Of a stretch of 64,000 bases of DNA, positions 10,021 to 19,457 are shown in pieces. The DNA comes from Simmondsia chinensis (Eukaryota > Streptophyta > Magnoliopsida > Caryophyllales > Simmondsiaceae). Position 1 is the stretch's first letter. Every line of letters starts with the position of its first letter. Location: contig JAGTTD010000024.1 of assembly GCA_018398585.1 (NCBI GenBank), positions 4,802,071 to 4,866,070 of the forward strand, in the 5' to 3' direction. A program made the position numbers and the translations under genes. The notes beneath the pieces are model-generated. The model saw only the letters and a list, made by a program, of their open reading frames with translations. It searched no databases and had not been told where the DNA came from.

Positions 10021-13000
10021 GTAGTTGACTAGTATTCCTTACCCTTACAAACAGATTTTAGGCATGCTATTGCTACACCTTATTTATTTGACTTGGATTT
10101 CATAAATATTATTCTTTTTAGGATCTGAGGCCTTATGAAACAACCTCTTTACAGGGTAGCACCCTATAGGGGTAAGGCTTCGTATATCCTACCCTCCTGC
10201 CTTGGAGGGAGCCTCTTTGAGGCATTGGATTGCTGTTGTTGCTGTATTGCTATGCCTTCTATCATTGGGGCTTTTCTTTCTATTTCTTTTCCCCATGTTA
10301 CCAAACTCTGGTACGAGATTTGGAGACGGTGAAATAACGTTTTGGTTTGATTTGAAGTGTCCACTTGTCTTACCAATGTTCAGATTAGGCCAATGTTCAA
10401 GTACCCTACGCAGATATTTTAGGGCTTCAAGTTCTTACACAGGCGGGATGGAGAGTTAAACTATGAGATTTGCTGCAGGTAGTTACTCAAAGTACTCCAA
10501 GTTACAAGGCTGCAGGAAAGATGCTTGAAGACAAAAGGAAAGGATTATATTGGACACCATGTGTTGTCTATTGTATTGATCAAATACTTGAGGGTTTCAC
10601 AAAGATGAAACTGGTAGGTGAATGCTTGGCGAATGGCCAGAGAATTACAAGGTTCATTTACAACCATGCATGGCTGCTAAATCTGATGAAAAAAGAATAT
10701 ACTGCGGGGCAGGAGCTTTTACGACCTGCTATGACAAAATGTGCTACTGGCTTTGGTACCTTACAGTGTTTAGTAGGTCATAGGATTGGTCTCAAGAGGT
10801 TGTTTCAATCAAACAAATGGCTTTCCTCTCCGCTCTCAAAATCAGATGAGGGTAAGGAAATGGAGACAATTACATTAAACGCTACATTTTGGAAGAAAAT
10901 GCAGTATGTACGGAAATCAGTTGACCCGTTTCTTCGCGTGCTTCAAAAGGTCTGCAGCGATGGAAGCTTGTTGATGGCGTATATACACAATGACATGCAC
11001 AAGGCAAAGCTTGCCATCAAAAGCATTCATGGAGATGATGCACGTAAATACGGACCATTCTGGAGTGTGATAGACAATCACTGGAGCTCATTATTTCATC
11101 ACCCGTTGTGCCTGGCTGCTTACTTCTTGAATCCAGCTTTCCGATATCGACCTGATTATGTTGCGGTTTGTTGAACTTACTGTCTTTGAGCACACATCAC
11201 TTCATCTTTTTCTACATGTAATTCCTAGAGTTGGCAATCTGATTATCTAGGTCGGGTTTGGATATACCCGTTTTGGTCATTTCAGGTTTACAATAAACTC
11301 AGGTGGGGTTGGGCATGGGTCAACCCATTCACGCTTTAGTCAATTTCTGTTTTTACCTATACTCGGGACTAGTCGGGTTCAGGTCACTTTGATTTTGGGT
11401 GGTCTCAATCTTGGTTGGGGTTGTATGGGTTTTGTGTCATCATAATCCTACTATCTGGTGCCTTGATGCAATGAACTGTTTATAAAAATTTAAATTATAT
11501 TTCCAATAATTTATGTGTTTTTACCAATGTATTTATTGTATTATGAATACAGGTGTTTAACGATCTTTTATGTAGTTCAATTATAGTCTTGACAAATAAC
11601 AACTATTGTTGCATTCAATGACCCTAGGTTAATTCAGGTTTCAAATTGGTTTGGGTTTGAGTTCAAGTCATTTTGGGTTGGGTTAATTCAGCTCAATGGT
11701 GGGTCAGGTTGGGTCAAATTGAGTACTAGGTCTTTTTCGGGTCAGGTAAAGAATAGGTTCGTTAAGTTTTAGGTTAGATCATTTCAACTTCAGTTCCAAT
11801 TACTTGATACAAATTTTCAGTTCGGTTTGGTTTGGTTCTGGTAGCTTTGTGAGTTCTTGAGGTCTGTTTTCCGGGGGTGGGATTTGTCACCTCTAGTAAT
11901 TCCCCCTTACCTTCTTTGTGCAGAATCCAGAGGTGATGCGCGGATTGAATGATTGTATTGTTCGGCTTGAGCAAGATAGTGGGAAAAGGATATCTGCTTC
12001 CATTCAGGTATGTCCTATCCTGTACTGATTGGAGTTTTCTCGTCTAATATTATGCTTGATGATGGGAATTTTTGGCAACATTTCTCCGTGTCAGATTTCT
12101 GATTTTGTATCAGCTAAAGCTGATTTCGGAACTGAATTGGCCATCAGTACGAGAGCAGAGCTTGATCCAGGTAGTAAACTTTAAAACTATAGTATTGTGC
12201 TTACCATGGAATCAGTCGCACTTCGCAGTCATGTTGGGGAGTGGGTGTCACTGACATGCAGCGGGCCACGGCAATCAGGATGGTTCTTTTAAGCTTTTGT
12301 TTGCAAAAATTTGAATAAATAGCTATGGTTACTGTGACTCTTCAATCTCCATGCATGCCTAAAGTACTTGTTTTGGACAATAATACTTGGAGATTTGTAG
12401 AATATTTAGACACTCAAATTCTAGTCAGAAAAAACATAGAAAAATATTAGAAAATAGCTCAATTTGATCTTTGAACGCATTCTCCTGTCTGGGCAACAAA
12501 GTCAATGTATATAATAGGCCTTGGAATTTGTTGCATCATTGACGAAATAATCTCTATGATTAGAAGGTGTGGGCAGGTCAAGGTTAACTAGGTTTATAGG
12601 GAAGCTAATATCGTAGTAGATTGGTTTGCTAAGTTGGGATCTACTCTGCAGCTGTCCTTGGATGGCCTCTGACTCAAGCCTGCAGCGATCTTAGGCAAAT
12701 TCTTTCTCTTGACTCCCTAGGAAGATCCCGTTCCATAAGTGCCTCTAAGTAGATCCCAATTCTGAACCCTTTATTAACATCTAAGTACATTTATAAATGT
12801 GTTTTCTTAAGTAATAAACAACATATATGCTTTATAAAATTCATAGTGAAAATGATATTACATAGCATCTGATCTTATTATAGCCGATTAAAAATTCGTT
12901 ACATAACCACCTTTAATTGATTCCATGGTGCATATCCCTCCGCATTCAGATTATTAGAGTAATAAATATATTCTAACTTAGATTTTTGCTCTTCAGCGGC

Positions 13001-16000
13001 ATGGTGGCAGCAACATGGGATCAGTTGTTTGGAACTGCAGCGTATAGCTGTACGCATACTAAGTCAGACATGCACTGCTTTTGGCTGTGAACATAACTGG
13101 AGTGTTTATGATCATGTTTACACAGAAAGGCGCAATCGTCTGGCTCAAAAGAAGTTAAGTGATCTCGTGTATGTTCACTACAATTTGAGACTCCGAGAAC
13201 ACCAACAGAGGAGGATTAATGATAAATTCTCGCTTGACAATGTTCTCATGGAAGGTCTTCTTGATGACTGGATTGGCGAGGCTGATAAACAGGTCATACA
13301 ACATGACGAGGTATCTCTCTCTCTCTGTGACAAAGTTACTTTGATTCTCATTATGCCTTAAAGTATCTATGTAGGATAAGGGTACTTGGGCACTAGTGTG
13401 ATACTAATATCATTTAGACACTTCAAATTAAAGTAAAGATACAGAAAATCTTACACAGTAGTTGAGTAGAGTATTTTGGTGTCCTGACCTTAGATTGAGT
13501 AGAGTTGAGCTTAGGTTGCTATGATTCACTATTTTGATCTTCGGAAACATTTATATGTGGTAGTGCAGTTTGCATTATGGTCGCTGTTCAAATTATCTGT
13601 CGCATCGAAAAATTAACTAGGAATTATTTACTGTTGAAGTACTCACATCTTCGATATTCTTCCCTTTGCTTTGCATTGTTGACCACAAATTCGAATAGTA
13701 ACTTGGGATTGTTTGAGTACTAAAGCATTGTTCTCCAAAAACAAGAAATGTCCCAACTTTCTGCAATGGCAAATCTGAATCGACATATAGGCTCCATTTG
13801 CTTAAGGGGAAAACCACATTCTCGGAATTGGTTTTTCCCTTTTCCATTGTTTGGCGCTTGTTTTCTGATGGAAAAGGTTTTCTAAAGGAAAAGCGTTTCC
13901 TTTAAATGTGGGAAAATGACTTCTCTTTCAAAAGAGTGGAAGTCATCATTTCAAGTGATCCAAAAATTTGGAAGGCATACATTGGTCCGAATATGGATCA
14001 AATCTAAATGAATTTGGCGGGATCTTAGATCACTAGAGGTAATAATGTGAGACAGAACTGGATGAAGAAAGATCAGTTAGCTCCAAAATCTAGAGTGAAT
14101 TTTGCGGTTCCATTTGATTTTCGTTCCTGACTGATGTTTTATATTTGAAACATCTTTACTAATTCATTGCTATGATGAATATTATAATTAGGAACTAATG
14201 TTTATATCAAACCAAGCACCAAAAAAACTATTTATAGATTATACATATTTACAAAATACTTTTTTTTTGATAAATATTTATAGGAGAATTATCACTTAAG
14301 TACCCTGAGGTTTTTCCATTTATTACCTAGGTACCATAATATTTGAAGGGTTCATTTACCAGGCACTAATGCACCGGATCCTATTAGAACTCCGAAGTTA
14401 AGCGTGCTTGGGTGAGAGTAGTACCAGGATGGGTGACCTCCTGGGAAGTCCTCGTGTTGCTAACCCTATAAGGTTGGGGTCCTCGGAAATAGCCTCTTGG
14501 CAGGTTATACCCGAAAGGGGTAAGGTTGCGTACAACAACCCCCCCAAATACCCTGCTTAGGCAGGAGCCCTTGAGGCACTGGGTCCGTTGTTGTTGTACC
14601 ATAATATTTGAATCAATGCGTTCTGCGGGTGTACTTTGATATTTAAACATCTTATCACTAGGGTAACCTGATTTTTTAAAATTTTATCAATCAAGTGTCT
14701 TTTATTGAAATTCGATAGATTTTTGATAGAAAATGCTAAAATAGAACATGGTTTTGTCAATATATAAGTATTCTCATTAGAATTTAATGGTTTTTTGCTA
14801 ACAAAATGCCAACATTAACGTGGCTTGTGAATATTATCATAATTATGTATTATATTAGCACTTTTATATAGAATTTGTCAAATTCTTACAAAAATTCATC
14901 AAATTTTGATATAGGGTATCTGATGATAAAATACTCAACTTCAGGGTACCTTATTATATATATTGAAATGTCATAATGATAGGTGATAAATGCGCGAATC
15001 TAGGGGTACGTTAGTAATAGTTTTGCTACCAAACAAGTCTAGATAATTTCTAAGGATTTAAATATTTTTTAAAATTTGAAAGTATTATATAATGAAAATC
15101 TTATGAATTTCTAAAAAAGGTATGTGATTGATAAAATTTTAAAGCTTTGGGGTATTTAAGTCATAAAGTGTTTAAAACTCAAGGTGCCCCATTGTATATA
15201 TTGAAACGTTATGGTACTTAAGTGATAAATGTTCAAACATCAAGATACCTAAATGATAATTATCGAAAAAAAATATATAAATGATAACTTTCCCTTTTTT
15301 AAAGTTCATATCAGCATAAAGTAAAGGAACCCTAATAAAGTTATGCATAGGCTAGCTAAAAAAACTTTACAAAGTTAAAGGTATCTTAAAAACATTTCAA
15401 AATCTCAAGGTATTTGAAAAATATGTTAGCAAACCTCAAGGTATTTGAACCATGTTTTTTCAAAAAGTTATCACTTTCAATTACCTCAAAGTTTAAATAT
15501 TTTATTAATTGGGTATTTTACATGATAAATATTCTATTTAGTTTGTGTTTTGTATATACCGAACATACGTATTAAATGAACGTAGGTGATAAACAAAGTG
15601 GACCCTGTTGATTAAACATGAAGCTGAGATCAATCTAATACACATAAGGTTGACATGGTTTAGACCGAGATTCATTTTTTTCCATGAGGAAAGTTGTTTT
15701 CCTCTCTGTTTCAAGAGGAAAATTGTTTTATTCAAATCCTATTATAAATTTTTGAGATTTTTCATGACCTTTTTTTCTATATATTTTCCGTGTAATCCAA
15801 ACACAAAAAACATGTTTCTCCATTTTTTTTCCTTGGTCGACATTTTCTGCATTCCAACAAATCCTAAGGGAATTGCATTTTACATAGGAAAATGTTTTCC
15901 GAGGGAAGAATACTTCCCTCGAAACAAATGGAGCCTTAGTCCCTGGAATTTTCCTATGTTTCTATCTCTATTTAGAAAATAGGGATACTCAATTACAAAA

Positions 16001-17274
16001 GAAAACTAAAAAAGAAGTTTTTTTATATTTTTAGTGGAGGAGAGAAAATTAGAGAACCGTGATCTCATTTAGTTTGCAAAAGTTCTCTCTTGTTCCCTAT
16101 GTCTACTCTTCAAATATTTTCAGTGTAAAGTAGAAAACTGGAAAAAGATCAAGATTTACGCCTTATATACCGCTTTTGGGCAATCTTATTTCTGTTGGGC
16201 CTTTATCCTTTTTTCAGTTCAGTAGGATTCTTATTGGTTGCGGCTACTCCTAGATAACAACTCAAGTTATCATCTTATCAAGGAACTGTTCATACATTGT
16301 TGAATAGAAATAGTTATAAATTTTTCAATATAAAACACTAATGTCGATAAAATTTGTAAAAGTCTTTATTAAGTATTTGTCCATAGAAAAAGCAAAAAAT
16401 CAGTCTCAATCACAGGAGAAAACTTGGAATCAAGGGAAAGGTGTTTTCTAGTTTAATACAACTGGAAAACTGTATTTTCTCAGAACAAAATTTAAAATAT
16501 TTTTGTGTTCAGCGCACTTTTTCTTGGAAAATATGCAGATTTGAGAATTGAGACTATTTCGTTGGAAACTGAGGAAGTTTTCAAAGGATTGCACCCCATG
16601 TTTTTCTAGAAAACTAAACAAGACGGAAGGTACGTGCTAGACATGTGGGGTGGTCGGGCATACATTGAAGGACTGCAGAAAGGGTCCAGTCATCTCCTTT
16701 ATAGTCGGCCAAGAGTTCGCATTTTCTTTCGGGTTGTGGTTTTTTTCCCAGAACAAAGTCATCATCTATTCCTCTGCAAGTGCAGTCAATAACTTCTTCA
16801 ATGGCTATAGCTTCAATCATGCATTCACTAAGGCTTCATCCGTTTGACAAAAATATTGTTAATTGAACCTCATACAAATTTGAATAAGCGTGAACCTCAT
16901 ATAAATTTATACCATGAAACCATTTCCTTAAGCTAGAAAGCAAAAGTTTTTAGGAAAAAAAAATATTGTTAATTGAAAATATTGTGTATAATAATTCTCC
17001 GTTGAACCAAACAGAGCCCAAACCTATCATTATATTGCAAATAGGTTGAATCAATGAACTTTATGTTCCTCCGCAGGATGTGTTAGACATCAAAGATGGG
17101 TATGATTCCAATACACTCGATTATAAAGATGGTGATGTGGATATCAGAAAGGGGGAACCTTTGCCTATGGCGACCCTGACGGAAGCAGAGCCTCTGAATG
17201 TCCATCCTGCCGCTGATGCAGCCACTGATGACGATTCCAATCTCGACTTTCTGGATGACGGGTTCAGTGATTAG
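8683..17274 (+). CDS. BED zinc-finger / hAT dimerisation domain protein (domesticated hAT-like), six exons
   Basis: I rebuild six exons: 8683-10020, 10479-11165, 11924-12007, 12095-12170, 12997-13310 and 17077-17274. All introns are GT-AG and all phases agree, giving about 898 residues, normal for this plant family. Two BED fingers come first (residues about 5-90 and 130-215), each with CNYCGKVVSGG or CNYCGKIVSGG and FKQHLAR or LKQHLAR. The central hAT-like core follows, then the C-terminal dimerisation region (LDPAAWWQQHG, CEHNWSVYDHVY) and an acidic tail ending DFLDDGFSD. Such proteins are thought to be nuclear DNA-binding factors derived from hAT transposases; I did not check the catalytic residues of the core. 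No terminal inverted repeats flank it. The large introns with insertions and intact frame argue for a host gene. The start matches the family N-terminus and has no upstream in-frame alternative. Confidence 0.88.
10122..10244 (+). mobile_element. Au-like SINE in intron 1 of the BED/hAT gene
   Basis: The stretch has tataggggtaaggcttcgtat, tcctgccttggagggagcct, tgaggcattgg and a ctgttgttgctg tail. A possible worn TSD is tattgctacacc (10068-10079) against tattgctatgcc (10245-10256), 10 of 12, which would extend the element leftwards. Confidence 0.65.
10479..11165 (+). CDS. Exon 2 of the BED/hAT gene: hAT core
   Basis: 229 codons beginning VVTQSTPSYKAAGKMLE and ending NPAFRYRPDYVA|gtttgt. This is the RNase H-like hAT core region (WTPCVVYCIDQILE, FIYNHAWLLNLM). 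The splice acceptor is tttgctgcag. Confidence 0.9.
11226..11895. mobile_element. hAT-type non-autonomous element in intron 2
   Basis: Exactly flanked by an 8-bp duplication, gtaattcc (11218-11225 and 11896-11903). Terminal inverted repeats are tagagttggcaa and ttgtcacctcta. The subterminal parts are rich in gggttgggt/gggtcaggt strings. It encodes nothing. It ends 28 bases before exon 3. Confidence 0.85.
11924..12007 (+). CDS. Exon 3 of the BED/hAT gene
   Basis: 28 codons, NPEVMRGLNDCIVRLEQDSG to SASIQ, between the acceptor ctttgtgcag and donor cag|gtatgt. Both boundaries are phase 0. Confidence 0.88.
12095..12170 (+). CDS. Exon 4 of the BED/hAT gene
   Basis: 76 bases encoding ISDFVSAKADFGTELAISTR followed by AELDP. 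It ends in phase 1 (ccag|gtagta), and the split codon G|CG is completed in exon 5. Confidence 0.88.
12521..12700 (+). pseudogene. LINE RNase H fragment in intron 4
   Basis: A frame with one stop reads RRCGQVKVN*VYREANIVVD then WFAKLGS, which is the end of the RNase H domain found in some plant LINE ORF2 proteins. No tail or TSD is visible. It is a small relic. Confidence 0.6.
12997..13310 (+). CDS. Exon 5 of the BED/hAT gene: hAT dimerisation domain
   Basis: 314 bases that complete codon GCG and read AAWWQQHGISCLELQRIAVR, then ILSQTCTAFGCEHNWSVYD. This is the C-terminal hAT dimerisation region, used for subunit assembly in hAT transposases. The acceptor is tgctcttcag and the donor gacgag|gtatct. 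Confidence 0.9.
14284..15265. mobile_element. MITE nested in the larger element
   Basis: The ends read agaattatcacttaagtacc and, inverted, gataattatcatttaggtat. Internally it has repeated phrases such as ggtacttaagtgataaatg and gtaccttattatatatattg. It is interrupted by the 5S-headed SINE. Confidence 0.5.
14348..14595 (+). mobile_element. 5S-rRNA-headed SINE, copy 2, complete
   Basis: A 17-bp duplication, gtaccataatatttgaa, exactly flanks it (14331-14347 and 14596-14612). 14348-14466 aligns over its whole length with plant 5S rRNA: actaatgcaccggatc, agaactccgaagttaagcgt, agagtagtaccaggatgggt and ctgggaagtcctcgtgttgc. The internal Pol III promoter boxes are thus largely kept. 14467-14595 is an Au-like SINE body (ggttggggtcctcgg, aaaggggtaaggttgcgtac, caggagcccttgaggcactg) with a gttgttgttg tail. 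An ordinary 5S pseudogene would not carry the body, and a Cassandra LTR element would have LTR ends and a 5-bp TSD. Confidence 0.92.
16619..16830 (+). pseudogene. Zinc-knuckle fragment (LINE ORF1 or gag)
   Basis: The frame reads C*TCGVVGHTLKDCRKGP, a C-x2-C-x4-H-x4-C knuckle with an internal stop. The continuing frame to 16830 has no other motif. This is a relic in intron 5. Confidence 0.5.
17077..17274 (+). CDS. Exon 6 (last) of the BED/hAT gene
   Basis: 65 codons plus stop, DVLDIKDGYDSN to DFLDDGFSD, acidic. The acceptor is gttcctccgcag. The final 80 bases and the following 1.5 kb recur at 60990-62664. Confidence 0.88.
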   Translation, partial: DVLDIKDGYDSNTLDYKDGDVDIRKGEPLPMATLTEAEPLNVHPAADAATDDDSNLDFLDDGFSD

Positions 17275-17347
17275 TTGCGTTATGGCGCTGCTAATGAAAT
17301 GGAGCTGCTGTCTGACTGGCTATTATGAAATCGCAAGCATGGATTAA

Positions 17348-17517
17348 GAGCTTGTTTGACCAAGCTGTGAAAAAACTGCTTTTCTCAGAAAAGCAACTTC
17401 TATTTCTACTCAAAAGCGGAAAAGCGTCTTCTTCTTTTGTTTAAAAGCAGCTTTTGAGTTTTTGAAGTGCTTTCTTTTCTACTTTTTTGGCAAAAAAAAG
17501 CGTGACCAAACAAACTC
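17348..17517. mobile_element. Tourist-like MITE in the 3' region of the BED/hAT gene
   Basis: The ends gagcttgtttgaccaagc and gcgtgaccaaacaaactc are inverted repeats, flanked by TAA (17345-17347, 17518-17520). It is 170 bp. The same insertion is present in the duplicate at 61135-61307, so it predates that duplication. Confidence 0.7.
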
Positions 17518-17665
17518 TAAAATATTGGGTTCCCTAGTTCTCTAAGATCATATTCATGGATGGATGGCTAAATCTATGAGCATTAGCTGTCATAAGCCAT
17601 GACTGTTTTATTTCTGGGTAGGAAGTACCCTTTCTTTTCCTGAAGTAAGGATTAAATTATGGAGG

Positions 17666-17730
17666 GGATGACTCCAAATCCCGGGTCACTTGCGGCGTGG
17701 AGTAGTTACCACTATACTAACCATACAAGC
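17666..17730 (-). pseudogene. tRNA-Asp-like relic or tRNA-derived SINE head
   Basis: The minus strand reads gttagtatagtggtaactac, a good A box, followed by gtgacccgggatttggagtc, a worn B box. Both resemble tRNA-Asp. The anticodon arm is shortened, so it cannot fold as a working tRNA. A diverged copy lies at 61450-61515. Confidence 0.5.
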
Positions 17731-18898
17731 TTCGGAAAGAAGCAGCCCGTGTAAGATTAGTTATCCTGTTCTTGCAAAATCGGGTCTTTATTTCTCGATT
17801 TGAATTTACTCAACTCAACTCACTCCTAGCTGTGGATCAAATCGGGTCTTTATGTAACGGATTGTAACAGTTAATTTTTCCAGGGAACTCTAGGTTATTT
17901 TATAGTTATGTGTATTTGCAACAATGTGATGGAAAACCATGAAGTTGTCAAAATGCACCGTTACCTTCCTTGATGGCATTTTGTACGTAATGTATTATAA
18001 GTATTTTTTGGTTAGCTTACTTTACAGCAGTGGCACGTACAAGTGAGAGAGGGCAATTTTCCACACTAGAATATTAAAATACATTAATTGTATTGTATAG
18101 GTATAAGTAACACAAAAGATAAGTGCCAATTGTCCCACACTAGAATACTAAAATAACAATTCTATTATGATTGACCTTGCTGGCTTCAGGTTCTAACTTC
18201 ACCATTGCTTTACAGTAAGTTTTATTTGATACCATGCTCGCACAAGTAAAATTGACCAATGTGGTGTTTCTAGTCATGCTTCGATTTGCATCTACAGTGA
18301 TCTGTATTATAGGTCCATGTATGTGTCTAGTATTGGTGCTGACTTGTACGTGTAATATTTCACTGAATCTTGTGCTTGATTAGGTCGAGTTTGCATATAT
18401 AGGTCCGCAATCTAAGTGGAGTTCCATTATAAAACCAATTGGCATTAAATGGGAATAGTCCGCTAGATTTATATGCTAATCTTTTATTCTTCATAATTCT
18501 AATATGAAAGTCTTACCAAACTCACAAGTGGAGTCGTTAGCATGAGTTTTCTTCAATTGCACCCCTCGCATTTTCTCCAGTCAAATTGGGAACGTCCAAT
18601 TAGATCCCACAGTTATTGGAAAGGTCATTAGTGTATCAAATTCAATGTATCCTCTTCTAGAGGAAATGGTATGTTAGAAACAAGAGCTCGAGATCATCAA
18701 TGCACTTTGATTTATATAAAATTTCGTCAACCCGTAGGTCAGAAGTAGAAAGTTGGCATATACATGCTCTGCTGATAAGCTAAAGTAAAATTTCATCTTA
18801 AAATCAATTGATATTAAGTAAAAATACCTTACTAGATTTGTATATTAGTTTATCCTTCGTAACTCAAAACTTCTACAAGGAAAATTGAATTATTGGCT

Positions 18899-18950
18899 CC
18901 AAAAAAGGAAAAGGAAAAGGAAAAGGAAAAGCAAAAGGAAAAGGAAAAGG
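18899..18950. repeat. (AAAAGG)n short tandem repeat
   Basis: About eight units of aaaagg with one c-for-g change. It would encode a Lys-Glu run, but I see no gene there. Confidence 0.9.
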
Positions 18951-19080
18951 ATGAACTTGAGAGGCATTCTTTTGACATTTGTTGGGAGTTGGTGTTAATC
19001 AAAGAAATTATATACGAGTTTTACAACCAAGGAAATATAAAGGAACCTTCAGAGCAGTACCAGCATTATACTCTCTAGTT

Positions 19081-19088
19081 TATAAATA
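19081..19088 (+). promoter_or_regulatory. TATA box of the NLR gene
   Basis: tataaata lies 77 bases before the ATG, leaving a leader of roughly 45-50 bases. The start context is aacaacaATGGCT, close to the plant optimum. Confidence 0.65.
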
Positions 19089-19164
19089 ACTAACAAGAAG
19101 AACGTCGTGGATAGTGGAGGGCACAAACTAATTAATAATCCTAAGTCCAATTGATCCAACAACA

Positions 19165-19457
19165 ATGGCTGAGCCGTTCGTGAGTTATGCTGTCGATAAG
19201 CTGGGCGACTTGCTCGTTGAAGAAGGGAAAGTGTTTAAAGGGTTAAGAGGAGAAGTGAAGCAACTAAGGAAAGAGCTCAAACGGATGCAGGGCTTCTTGA
19301 AAGATGCCGATGCCAGGCAAAGCGAAAGCGAGACACTACGCAATTGGGTTGTTGAAATCAGAGATCTCGCTTACGATGTCGAAGATATCCTTGAGGATTT
19401 CACCATCAATGTCCAGCTACGTAGGACTCAATATGCTGGCAAAAATATTATGAAAAG
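19165..19457 (+). CDS. NLR exon 1: coiled-coil domain
   Basis: 97 codons plus two bases, starting MAEPFVSYAVDKLGDLLVEE. The donor gaaaag|gttaat joins with exon 2 to give KNIMKRFIYDV, matching the family at this position. If intron 1 is retained, translation continues to a stop at 19570-19572, giving a 135-residue coiled-coil-only product. Confidence 0.88.

Larger units (their letters stand above)
13789..15936. mobile_element. Large MITE-like inverted-repeat element
   Basis: The outer ends aggctccatttg (13789-13800) and caaatggagcct (15925-15936) are exact inverted repeats. The inner flanks on both sides carry related ttttcc/ggaaaa strings. The TSD is not clear (tat against tag). Much of its length is later insertions. 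Confidence 0.5.
13311..17076 (+). other. Large intron 5 of the BED/hAT gene, filled with nested small transposons
   Basis: 3.8 kb, against 76-758 bp for the other introns. It holds a MITE-like outer element, a second MITE inside it, and a 5S-headed SINE inside that. A LINE zinc-knuckle scrap lies further downstream. Splice sites at both ends are intact. Confidence 0.8.
17192..18763 (+). repeat. Segmental duplication, source side
   Basis: From within exon 6 to 18763 the sequence is collinear with 60990-62664. Shared landmarks are the stop codon region, a Tourist-like MITE, a tRNA-Asp-like relic, tttgcatctacagtg and ggaaatggtatgttagaaac. Differences are point changes and small indels, including a long C-run only in the other copy. 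Confidence 0.9.
18764..19164 (+). other. Upstream region of the NLR gene
   Basis: AT-rich. It starts with a diverged second copy of a phrase also at about 18410-18500 (cattataaaaccaattggca against cttaaaatcaattgatatta). It contains an AAAAGG hexamer repeat and the probable core promoter. Confidence 0.6.

Noticed and set aside
10164..10376. 70-codon minus-strand frame with a Gln run in intron 1
   Set aside because: Antisense of the SINE tail (ttg repeats).
14362..14466. A 5S rRNA gene
   Set aside because: It is the head of a SINE with its own TSD and has substitutions; there is no tandem array or T-terminator.
14348..14595. Cassandra-type TRIM (5S inside an LTR)
   Set aside because: No TG...CA LTR ends, no primer-binding site, and a 17-bp TSD instead of 5 bp.
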